Origin: Methylococcaceae bacterium
Lineage (GTDB): Bacteria; Pseudomonadota; Gammaproteobacteria; Methylococcales; Methylococcaceae
Assembly (NCBI GenBank): GCA_028678445.1
Contig: JAJRDJ010000038.1
Coordinates: forward strand, 1-5,910
Length of the DNA: 5,910 nucleotides
Reading direction: 5' to 3'
Shown: positions 1 through 5,699 of the stretch, piece by piece
Layout of the letters: the number at the start of each line of letters is the position of its first letter
How positions within the stretch are numbered: position 1 is the stretch's first letter
Notes under the pieces: generated by a model
Told to the model about the DNA's origin: nothing
The model's input: only the letters and a program-made list of their open reading frames with translations
Databases searched by the model: none
Made by a program: the position numbers and the translations under genes

Positions 1-257
1 ACGATTGCGAGCGGAATAGCCTCGGCACCGACGACTGAGGATACGGTAGGCTCCGCATGCAGCGTGACCCGCTCACCGCCCCACACCCGATGCTTGACCG
101 GCACCACGGTGCCATCGAGCATGGCGGCACCCGTACGAATCCAGTCCTGCAGGCGGCTGCGGGAAAAATCCGGGAACAGCGCGCTCATTGCCTGGTCCAG
201 GCGCAAGCCGGCGAGATCGTTGGGGATCTCCGAGGTCAGTATTCGGGTTGAATTCAC
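1..257 (-). CDS. rluD: Ribosomal large subunit pseudouridine synthase D, N-terminal part (cut by window edge)
   Basis: RluD converts uridines in helix 69 of 23S rRNA (1911, 1915, 1917 in E. coli) to pseudouridine and supports ribosome assembly. Only the first 85 codons are here. They contain the N-terminal S4-type RNA-binding domain: residues 18-43 read LRLDQAMSALFPDFSR and then SRLQDWIRTG, and a GGERVTLHAE stretch and an IPLAIV stretch follow, as in the family. The catalytic aspartate domain lies beyond the left edge. I choose the GTG at 255-257 because an in-frame TAA occurs four codons upstream and the next internal ATG would remove most of the S4 domain. There is no good Shine-Dalgarno before this GTG. 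The gene is divergent from bamD, the same arrangement as in E. coli, which supports the identification. Family and domain are seen in the sequence; the exact start is inferred. Confidence 0.93.
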   Translation of the reverse strand, partial: MNSTRILTSEIPNDLAGLRLDQAMSALFPDFSRSRLQDWIRTGAAMLDGTVVPVKHRVWGGERVTLHAEPTVSSVVGAEAIPLAI

Positions 258-325
258 TTTAGTCGATTAAACCAATCACGTTATACTGAAAAGCTGCGGC
301 GGTCGTTCCGGATACTCGATTTCTC
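258..325. promoter_or_regulatory. Divergent promoter region rluD/bamD with a shared symmetric -10
   Basis: This 68-bp gap contains CGTTATACT at 279-287. On the plus strand TATACT (282-287) is a good sigma-70 -10 for bamD. A poor -35 candidate, TTTAGT, lies at 258-263 with an 18-bp spacer. The expected start of transcription is near 294, giving a leader of about 32 nt. On the minus strand the same bases read TATAAC (complement of 280-285), a possible -10 for rluD, which would leave only about 16 nt of leader before the GTG. No good minus-strand -35 is visible. The placement is inferred from consensus matches only. Confidence 0.5.
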
Positions 326-1168
326 ATGCCTACCTTGCGCTCTAAACAACTCCTGACCTGGATGCTACTGGCCTTCGGCTTGCTGCTCGGGGCCTGTTCG
401 AATACCCCGGACGAAACTAATGACGAGTATGCCGAGTGGACGGCGGAACAGTTCTACAACGAAGCCAAGGAGGCGCTGCTTGATAAACGGTATGAAAAAG
501 CCACCAAGCTCTACGAAAAGCTGGAGGCACGCTACCCCTTCGGGAAATACGCCACGCAGGCACAGCTTGATGTGGCCTATGCGTATTACAAGAACGACGA
601 ACCGGACTCGGCGATTGCCGCGGCGGACCGTTTCATCAAGCTGAACCCCGCCCACCCGCACGTCGATTACGCTTATTACATCAAGGGATTGGTGAATTAT
701 AACCGAGGCATCGGCTTTATCGACCGGTTCATCCCAACCGATTCATCGCAGCGTGATCCCGGGGCCACGCTGGATTCCTACAAGGATTTCGAGGAACTGC
801 TGCGCCGCTTCCCCAACAGCCGGTATGCCGAGGATTCGCGCAAAAGGATTATATCCTTGCGCAACAATCTGGCCATGTACGAGATTCATGTGGCGGACTT
901 TTACATGCGCCGCGAGGCCTATCTGGCAGCGGCACGGCGCGGCGGCGAGGTGGTTCGCAAGTACCAGCGCACTCAGGCGGTACCCATCGCGCTCGAGATC
1001 ATGGAGCAGGCTTACCGGAAACTCGGAATGACCCAGCTCGCCGATGACGCGAAGCGGGTTTATGAAACCAATTACGCGGCGGGTGCGCCAGGACAGGCGG
1101 CGAAGGATGTTAATTACGACCCTTCCGCAGTCGAAAAGGTATGGAAATTCATGGGTCTGGAGGAGTGA
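326..1168 (+). CDS. bamD: Outer membrane protein assembly factor BamD, lipoprotein
   Basis: BamD is the essential lipoprotein of the BAM complex. It sits on the periplasmic face of the outer membrane, binds BamA and recognises the C-terminal signal of beta-barrel substrates. The 280-residue product starts with a lipoprotein signal peptide: basic MPTLRSK, a hydrophobic stretch, then lipobox LGAC with Cys24 as the lipidated residue. Ser25 at +2 fits outer-membrane sorting. The rest is helical TPR repeats (about residues 36-245), with family landmarks AEQFYNEAKEALLDKRYEKA, ARYPFGKYATQAQLDVAYAY, SSQRDP at 140-145 and RFPNSRYAEDS at 161-171. A short tail after residue 250 makes it longer than E. 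coli BamD (245 aa), close to the Neisseria ComL size. ATG 326 is preferred because the next Met (residue 13) would destroy the signal peptide; the Shine-Dalgarno is weak (GGA at 310-312). It is divergent from rluD and followed 49 nt later by a kinase gene. Confidence 0.97.
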   Translation: MPTLRSKQLLTWMLLAFGLLLGACSNTPDETNDEYAEWTAEQFYNEAKEALLDKRYEKATKLYEKLEARYPFGKYATQAQLDVAYAYYKNDEPDSAIAAADRFIKLNPAHPHVDYAYYIKGLVNYNRGIGFIDRFIPTDSSQRDPGATLDSYKDFEELLRRFPNSRYAEDSRKRIISLRNNLAMYEIHVADFYMRREAYLAAARRGGEVVRKYQRTQAVPIALEIMEQAYRKLGMTQLADDAKRVYETNYAAGAPGQAAKDVNYDPSAVEKVWKFMGLEE

Positions 1169-1217
1169 GTCAACAGCCTTGCATGGCAACTTCTGGCACG
1201 GCTGAATTCTTCCCGTT

Positions 1218-2102
1218 GTGAATAGTCAGCCCCGAGTTGACGTCCTATGCGTGGGTCATGCCTCTTATGATCACGTTTTTTCCGTGGCCCATCATCCCGG
1301 CCCGGACGAAAAGCTGTTTGCCGACGCCCTGACTGGCTGCGGCGGGGGACCCGCAGCGAATGCGGCGGTGGCGGTGGCCCGCCTGGGTTATCGCGCGGCC
1401 TTCGCGGGTTACCTGGGTAACGATATTCATGGTCAGTTGCATGCCGCAGAATTGCTGAACGAAGGCGTGGACACCGAATGGCTGGTGCGGGGCGACTCAC
1501 CCACTCCGGTATCAGCGGTAATCGTCAAACCGGACGGGGCGCGAACTGTGGTCTGCTACAAGGGCAGTACCGAAAGACTACCCCGCGACGCCATCGATTT
1601 TACCGGGGCAAACCCTGCTGTACTGTTGTTCGATGGGCACGAGCCGCCACTGTCGGAAGCCCTGATCGACCGACCGGTCCCCAAGGTACTGGATGCGGGT
1701 TCCGTTCATGCCGGTACGGAGTCGCTGATGTTCAGGGTCGATTATCTGGTGTGCTCCGAAAAATTTGCCCATCAGTGGCTGGGGACGGATACTCCAAAAG
1801 AGGCCCTGCAACGGCTTGCCGAGCGCTCTCCCGCCGTGGTGATCACCCTGGGTGAGCGGGGGCTGATCTGGCAAAAAGCTGGGCAATCGGGCCATTTATC
1901 GGCCTTTCCGGCTCGTGCTATTGACACTACCGGGGCCGGTGATGCCTTTCACGGCGCGTTTGCCGCCGCGCTGGCGGCTGGCATGGGCTGGCTGGACACG
2001 CTACGCCTGGCCTCAGCCGCCGGCGCGGCCTGTTGCGAAGCACTAGGCGCAAGGCCGGGGTTGCCGGACAGGACACGGTTATTGAAATGGCTGGGTTCGT
2101 AA
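1218..2102 (+). CDS. PfkB-family carbohydrate kinase (sulfofructose kinase/ketohexokinase-like)
   Basis: A cytoplasmic ATP-dependent sugar kinase of the ribokinase/PfkB fold, 294 residues, typical length. PfkB signature 1 is visible as CGGGPAANAAVAVARLG at 41-57, followed by AFAGYLGNDIHG (61-72). Signature 2 is DTTGAGDAFHGAFAAALA at 236-253, where GAGD forms the anion hole and Asp242 is the expected catalytic base. VITLGERG at 208-215 is the usual strand before the nucleotide site. The GGGPAANAAVAVARLG form and the C-terminal GARPGLPD (277-284) resemble E. coli YihV (sulfofructose kinase) as I recall it, more than ribokinase, but the substrate cannot be read from the sequence. The start is GTG 1218, with no visible Shine-Dalgarno; the next in-frame GTG (1251) would cut the first beta strand. 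It lies 49 nt after bamD and 106 nt before mltB on the same strand, so co-transcription with bamD is plausible. Fructokinase, ribokinase or nucleoside kinase activity remain possible. Confidence 0.92.
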   Translation: MNSQPRVDVLCVGHASYDHVFSVAHHPGPDEKLFADALTGCGGGPAANAAVAVARLGYRAAFAGYLGNDIHGQLHAAELLNEGVDTEWLVRGDSPTPVSAVIVKPDGARTVVCYKGSTERLPRDAIDFTGANPAVLLFDGHEPPLSEALIDRPVPKVLDAGSVHAGTESLMFRVDYLVCSEKFAHQWLGTDTPKEALQRLAERSPAVVITLGERGLIWQKAGQSGHLSAFPARAIDTTGAGDAFHGAFAAALAAGMGWLDTLRLASAAGAACCEALGARPGLPDRTRLLKWLGS

Positions 2103-2208
2103 ACCACGCTGCAACTGGCCACTGCCTGGTTCTTGGTGTCGCGCGCGGCGGCACTGCGGTGTAGCGCCACACATCAATATCAAGACACTACCTTATCGGT
2201 AAAAGCTC
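2103..2208 (+). other. Spacer between kinase and mltB with a 10-bp near-direct repeat
   Basis: This 106-nt gap holds no gene that I can support. GGTGTCGCGC (2135-2144) recurs as GGTGTAGCGC (2158-2167), 23 bp apart, about two helical turns, with one mismatch. The second copy also begins an imperfect palindrome GTGTAGCGCCACAC (2159-2172). I see no convincing -35/-10 pair and no terminator with a T-run. A weak GGTAA at 2199-2203 may serve as the mltB ribosome binding site. Any regulatory role is speculative. Confidence 0.3.
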
Positions 2209-3318
2209 ATGAACATTCGATTGTCACTGTCACTGGCCGCCATCTTCGCCTTGAGCGCCGGATGCGCCCCGCACGAGCCGCCAGGGGGAACGGTGGTCAG
2301 GCCTACGGCGACCCGTCCAGCACCCGCCCGGCCGGTGCTCCGGGTAGCCGGGGGCAACGCCGGCGGTAATTACTCGGCGTCCCGCGTGAGCGGTGATTAT
2401 GCGGCTTACCCCGGACTGGAACGCTTCATCGACAAGATGGTCACCCAGCATGGATTCTCCCGTGATTACCTGTATGGATTGTTTTCACAAGCCCAGCGCA
2501 AGCAGTGGACCATCGATTACATGAATCAGGAGAAGCCCACCGTGGCGCCAAAACCGGGCGGCTGGACCCGCTACCGGGCGAAATTTCTGGATGATCAGCA
2601 CATTGGCGCTGGCGTCTCCTTCTGGTCACGGCATGCCGCCGCGCTGGAGCGGGCAAGCCAGCAATTCGGCGTTAGCCCCGAGCACATTCTCGGCATCATG
2701 GGCGTGGAGACCATTTACGGGGCCAACCTGGGAACCCATCGGATCATCGATGCGTTGACGACGCTGGCCTTTGATTACCCGCGCCGGGCGGAGTATTTCG
2801 AGAGCGAGCTGGAAAGCTTCCTCATCATGTCCCGCAGCCAGCAACAGGACCCGTCCCGCCCCAAGGGTTCCTTTGCCGGAGCCATGGGCCTCGGGCAGTT
2901 CATGCCCAGCAGCTTCCTCAAATATGCGGTAGATTTCGATGGGGACGGCCGCAAGAACCTGTGGAACCCCGAGGATGCCATCGGCAGCATCGCGCATTAC
3001 TTCGCGGAATATGGCTGGCGGGCCGGAGAGCCGGTGGTGAGCCCGGCGATCGTCGTCGGCAACCAAGTGGAAGGTCTGAAAACCGGTTTCGATACGCGCT
3101 ACTCGCTGGCGACTCTCGCCAGTTACGGTATCCGGCCCAAGCTCGACTATCCGGCGGATGAAGTTAGCTTGCTGCGCCTGAGGGCCACACAGGGCGATGA
3201 TTACTATGTAGGCTATCCCAACTTCTACGTCATCACCCGCTATAACCACAGCACCTACTACGCCATGGCGGTCCATCAACTAGGCCAGGCCATCAAGCAA
3301 CGTTACCTGGGGCGGTGA
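2209..3318 (+). CDS. mltB: Membrane-bound lytic murein transglycosylase B
   Basis: MltB cleaves the beta-1,4 bond between N-acetylmuramic acid and N-acetylglucosamine in peptidoglycan, forming 1,6-anhydromuramic ends, and is anchored to the inner leaflet of the outer membrane. The 369-residue product has a lipoprotein signal peptide with lipobox LSAGC (Cys19, Ala20 at +2), then a Pro/Ala/Arg/Gly-rich linker (about 21-60). The GH103-type catalytic domain follows. Key motifs are GVSFWSRHAAALERA, ILGIMGVETIYG with Glu167 as the expected catalytic acid, GAMGLGQFMPSS (224-235), and an EF-hand-like calcium loop DFDGDGRKNLW (242-252). ITRYNHSTYYAMAVHQL near the C terminus is the usual substrate-site end of the family. 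Length is close to E. coli MltB (361 aa). ATG 2209 is supported by the signal peptide right after it. It converges with sixA, with only 36 nt between the stop codons. Confidence 0.96.
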   Translation: MNIRLSLSLAAIFALSAGCAPHEPPGGTVVRPTATRPAPARPVLRVAGGNAGGNYSASRVSGDYAAYPGLERFIDKMVTQHGFSRDYLYGLFSQAQRKQWTIDYMNQEKPTVAPKPGGWTRYRAKFLDDQHIGAGVSFWSRHAAALERASQQFGVSPEHILGIMGVETIYGANLGTHRIIDALTTLAFDYPRRAEYFESELESFLIMSRSQQQDPSRPKGSFAGAMGLGQFMPSSFLKYAVDFDGDGRKNLWNPEDAIGSIAHYFAEYGWRAGEPVVSPAIVVGNQVEGLKTGFDTRYSLATLASYGIRPKLDYPADEVSLLRLRATQGDDYYVGYPNFYVITRYNHSTYYAMAVHQLGQAIKQRYLGR

Positions 3319-3328
3319 TGCACCACCG
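3313..3328. repeat. Small inverted repeat over the mltB stop codon
   Basis: CGGTGATG meets CACCACCG with one mismatch; as RNA it can form a 5-bp CGGTG/CACCG stem with a 6-nt loop. It lies between convergent mltB and sixA and spans the mltB stop. There is no T-run on either strand, so it is not a standard intrinsic terminator. It could slow exonucleases or be chance. Confidence 0.25.
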
Positions 3329-3354
3329 TGAGCCAAGCCAGACGGCGGGCCAGG

Positions 3355-3858
3355 TCAAGTGTCCCGCGAATACCGCTTGGGGTAATCAAACAGGCTCAGC
3401 CGGCCGGAAGCCTCCATGATGTGCGGCCAGTGCTCCACGTCAAATACCAGGGATGCCACGCCACAAGTCGGCAACTGGCCGAGATGTTCACCGGTCAGCC
3501 GGTTGACGAGCAGGGACAGGTCCGGGTTGTGGCCAATGAGGTAAACGCGGGTCCAGCCGCTGTTGAGCCCGTGAATGACGGTCATGAGCCCCGACACCCC
3601 CTGCTCATAGAGCTCAGGATAGGTTTCAATCGCCGCCAGCTCATAACCTACTGCATCGGCAAGTAGCCGCGCTGTCATGCCGGCCCGGACGGCCGGGCTG
3701 CAAACAATGCGATCCGGAATCAGTCCGCGCGACTTCAAAAGCTTGCCCATGAACGGTGCATCGCGTTGCCCGCGATGGTTGAGCGGACGATCGAGATCGC
3801 GGAGTGCGGGGCTGTCCCAACTGGACTTCGCGTGGCGGATGACGATGAGATTCTTGAT
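3355..3858 (-). CDS. sixA: Phosphohistidine phosphatase SixA, apparent ATC start codon
   Basis: SixA is a small cytoplasmic histidine-phosphatase-superfamily enzyme that removes phosphate from phosphohistidine proteins (ArcB HPt domain and the nitrogen PTS protein NPr in E. coli). Read from 3858 the product is 167 residues, about the family length of 160. It begins IKNLIVIRHAKSSWDSP, with Arg8 and nucleophile His9, then PLNHRGQRDAP (25-35), SPAVRA with Arg58, ELYE (82-85), and LIGHNPDLSLL with the second His at 110. Catalytic residues are therefore all present. The frame is open back to a TGA near 3976-3978, but no ATG, GTG or TTG occurs in it before the ATG at 3748-3750, which would delete the RH motif. 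An ATC (3856-3858) stands exactly where family members have their ATG, 8 nt after GGGGAG. Either initiation is at AUC, or the start has mutated, or there is a base error. Identity is certain; the start is inferred. Confidence 0.9.
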   Translation of the reverse strand: MKNLIVIRHAKSSWDSPALRDLDRPLNHRGQRDAPFMGKLLKSRGLIPDRIVCSPAVRAGMTARLLADAVGYELAAIETYPELYEQGVSGLMTVIHGLNSGWTRVYLIGHNPDLSLLVNRLTGEHLGQLPTCGVASLVFDVEHWPHIMEASGRLSLFDYPKRYSRDT

Positions 3859-3866
3859 GGCGATAA

Positions 3867-3872
3867 CTCCCC
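3867..3872 (-). promoter_or_regulatory. Ribosome binding site of sixA (decides the ATC start)
   Basis: On the minus strand GGGGAG lies 8 nt upstream of the ATC at 3856-3858. It is the best Shine-Dalgarno in the upstream region, and its spacing supports initiation at that ATC or immediately beside it. Confidence 0.6.
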
Positions 3873-3928
3873 GGTAAGCCTGGCATGGGTCTGGGTTTTC
3901 ACCCGCCCCACCGTGTCGAAAGGAATCG

Positions 3929-3957
3929 TTCAGTGTCAGAATACACCGCGTTATACT
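3929..3957 (+). promoter_or_regulatory. Probable sigma-70 promoter of opgG
   Basis: TTCAGT (3929-3934, 3 of 6) and TATACT (3952-3957, 5 of 6) are separated by 17 bp. The -10 is embedded in CGTTATACT (3949-3957), the same 9-mer as before bamD. The predicted start near 3964 leaves a leader of about 155 nt before the GTG of opgG. Assigned by consensus only. Confidence 0.5.
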
Positions 3958-3979
3958 AACGTAATGTTTTGCTCTTCAA
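3950..3979 (-). promoter_or_regulatory. Probable sigma-70 promoter of sixA
   Basis: On the minus strand TTGAAG (complement of 3974-3979, 4 of 6 to TTGACA) is followed after 18 bp by TATAAC (complement of 3950-3955, 4 of 6 to TATAAT). The start would be near 3943, giving a leader of about 85 nt. That leader contains GGGT-GAAA-ACCC (complement of 3892-3903), a short stem with a GNRA-type tetraloop. The -10 overlaps the -10 of the opgG promoter on the other strand. Confidence 0.5.
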
Positions 3980-4030
3980 TGCATGCGATTTGATTGAGCT
4001 CCGGGTGAGCCTCGTGTTTGGCGTATCTGG

Positions 4031-4058
4031 CCCGGTCTTGCCGAGCAGAAAAACCGGG
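4031..4058 (+). promoter_or_regulatory. Hairpin in the opgG 5' leader
   Basis: CCCGGT (4031-4036) pairs perfectly with ACCGGG (4053-4058). Inside the 16-nt loop TTGC-CGA-GCAG can form a second short stem, so the whole element can stack as one hairpin. It is about 60 nt upstream of the opgG start and is not followed by a T-run, so it is not an obvious terminator. A role in message stability or osmotic regulation is possible but unproven. Confidence 0.35.
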
Positions 4059-4103
4059 GTAAACATATTCCAGCCCATGCACGCCAGCCGTTCACACTGC
4101 TCC

Positions 4104-4110
4104 GAGGAAA
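4104..4110 (+). promoter_or_regulatory. Ribosome binding site of opgG (decides the GTG start)
   Basis: GAGGAAA ends 8 nt before the GTG at 4119-4121. It favours this GTG over the upstream in-frame ATGs at 3969 and 4077. Neither of those has a better site, and both would put a long polar segment before the signal peptide. Confidence 0.6.
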
Positions 4111-4118
4111 GACACACC

Positions 4119-5699
4119 GTGACCACGACCAGTATTTGGGTTCTGCTCCTGACCAGCTTAATGCTGTCTGCCGCCGGGGAGGCCTCTCCGGGCAAAGTGG
4201 CGCCGCCCCCCGCGCCAGAACCGGCTCCGTCCGAAGTGGTGCCAACCAATCAGCCCGCACCCAAGCCCTTCGATTTTGCCGATGTCGAGGCCAAGGCCAA
4301 GGAGCTGGCCAAACAGTCCTATGCCCGTGACGAAGGCGACATGCCCGAGTACCTGTCCAAACTGAACTACGACCAATACCGCGACATTCGTTACAAGACG
4401 GAGAAATCCCTTTGGCGGGATGAGGGGCTCCCGTTCCAGATCCAAACTTTCCACCGCGGCTTCATATTCAGGGACCGCGTCACGATCAATATCCTGGATC
4501 ATGGCTCAACCACCCGCATCGGCTACGCGCAGGACCTGTTCGACTTCGGCAACAATCAGCTCCCCAGCCCCTTGCCGGAAGATCTCGGCTTTGCCGGGTT
4601 GCGGTTCCACTACCCCCTGAAGCGCGACGAAACCTTCGATGAAATCGCGGTGTTTCTGGGTGCAAGCTATTTCCGGGCGGTGGGGCTAGGGCAGGCATTT
4701 GGCTTGTCGGCCCGCGGGCTCGCCATCGATACCGGCCTGCCGAAGGAAGAAGAATTCCCGATCTTCCGGGAGTTCTGGATCGAAAAACCCGAGAAGGATG
4801 CCAATTCACTAACGGTGTATGCCCTGCTCGACAGTCCGAGCGTCGCCGGCGCCTATCGCTTCGTGATACGACCGGGGCTGAATCTCGGCATGGACGTGTA
4901 CAGCCACCTTTACCTGCGCAAGTCCGTCGAGCGACTGGGTATAGCGCCTCTCACCAGCATGTTCCTCCACGGCGAGAACACCAACCGCTTCGCCGATGAT
5001 TTCCGCCCGGAGGTACATGACTCGGATGGCCTCTTGATCGGCAAGAGCACGGGCGAATGGCTATGGCGACCACTCAACAATCCGCGCCAGCTCCGCATCA
5101 GTGTCTTCACGGACACCAAGCCCTCCGGTTTCGGGCTGCTGTCACGGGACCGGAATTTCGATCACTATCAGGATCTTGAGGCCGCCTATCACCTCCGCCC
5201 CAGCGCTTGGATTGAACCGCTCGGTGATTGGGGCGCGGGTGGCGTGTATCTGATCGAGATTCCCAGTGAAGCAGAAAAATACGACAACATCGTCGCCTTC
5301 TGGGTACCCGACCAGCCGGCGGTGGAAGGCAGCGAGTTCAGATATGATTACCGGCTGCACTTCGTCACGGACGAATTCACCGCACCTGGCGGCGGTAAGG
5401 TTGTCTCGACGCGCGTGGGCGCCGTAGAAGGCGAGGCCGGCAAATACAAGTTTGTCGTCGACTTTACCAGTCCCCTGCTCAAGCTGTTGAGCCCCAAGGC
5501 TAATGTGGTCGCCGAGGTCAGCGCCGTGGGCACGATTTCCAATACGGTTGTGCACAAGAATGAAATCAACGGCACTTGGCGGCTCAGTTTCGATCTCCAG
5601 CCGGAAAAGGGCAGGAATCCCACTGAACTCAGGGCCGTCCTCCGCGTGGGTAAGGATATCCTGACCGAATCCTGGGTGTATCAGTGGAACGTGCCATGA
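4119..5699 (+). CDS. opgG: Glucans biosynthesis protein G (periplasmic, MdoG/OpgG family)
   Basis: OpgG works in the periplasm on osmoregulated periplasmic glucans, whose beta-1,2 backbone is made by OpgH. OpgG/OpgD proteins have been described as beta-1,2-glucan-acting enzymes (GH186). From GTG 4119 the product is 526 residues (E. coli 511). Residues 1-22 are a Sec signal peptide (IWVLLLTSLMLSAAGEA) with no lipobox. A Pro/Ala-rich linker follows at 28-50, then the large beta-sandwich domain (about 51-405). Family landmarks include FDFADVEAKAKELA, YDQYRDIRYK, SLWRDEGLPFQIQTFHRG, GASYFRAVG, GLAIDTG, FPIFREFWIE, SRDRNFDHYQDLEAAY (342-357) and LRPSAWIEPLGDWGAG. The Asp-rich 342-357 stretch is where I expect catalytic acids. 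A smaller Ig-like C-terminal domain covers about 415-526. The frame stays open to 3969, but the ribosome site and signal peptide favour 4119. The gene overlaps the next frame by ATGA, indicating translational coupling. Confidence 0.95.
   Translation: MTTTSIWVLLLTSLMLSAAGEASPGKVAPPPAPEPAPSEVVPTNQPAPKPFDFADVEAKAKELAKQSYARDEGDMPEYLSKLNYDQYRDIRYKTEKSLWRDEGLPFQIQTFHRGFIFRDRVTINILDHGSTTRIGYAQDLFDFGNNQLPSPLPEDLGFAGLRFHYPLKRDETFDEIAVFLGASYFRAVGLGQAFGLSARGLAIDTGLPKEEEFPIFREFWIEKPEKDANSLTVYALLDSPSVAGAYRFVIRPGLNLGMDVYSHLYLRKSVERLGIAPLTSMFLHGENTNRFADDFRPEVHDSDGLLIGKSTGEWLWRPLNNPRQLRISVFTDTKPSGFGLLSRDRNFDHYQDLEAAYHLRPSAWIEPLGDWGAGGVYLIEIPSEAEKYDNIVAFWVPDQPAVEGSEFRYDYRLHFVTDEFTAPGGGKVVSTRVGAVEGEAGKYKFVVDFTSPLLKLLSPKANVVAEVSAVGTISNTVVHKNEINGTWRLSFDLQPEKGRNPTELRAVLRVGKDILTESWVYQWNVP

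Noticed and set aside
57..270. Two short plus-strand frames at the left edge
   Set aside because: They are antisense to the S4 domain of rluD, which is clearly the coding strand here.
743..1189. 148-codon open frame on the minus strand opposite bamD
   Set aside because: It is a shadow of bamD codon use, with no motif and no ribosome site supporting it.
1272..1286. CACG-T-run-CGTG hairpin inside the kinase gene
   Set aside because: It has only a 4-bp stem and the T-run is in the loop rather than after the stem, so it is not a terminator; it lies in conserved coding sequence.
2626..3279. 217-codon open frame on the minus strand opposite mltB
   Set aside because: It lies wholly antisense to a gene with clear catalytic motifs, its translation matches no family, and such frames are common opposite GC-rich genes.
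3328..3666. 112-codon plus-strand frame opposite sixA
   Set aside because: The minus strand carries the SixA motifs; the plus frame has no similarity that I recognise.
3969..4118. N-terminal extension of opgG from ATG 3969 or ATG 4077
   Set aside because: The added residues are polar, precede the signal peptide, and the good ribosome site points to GTG 4119.
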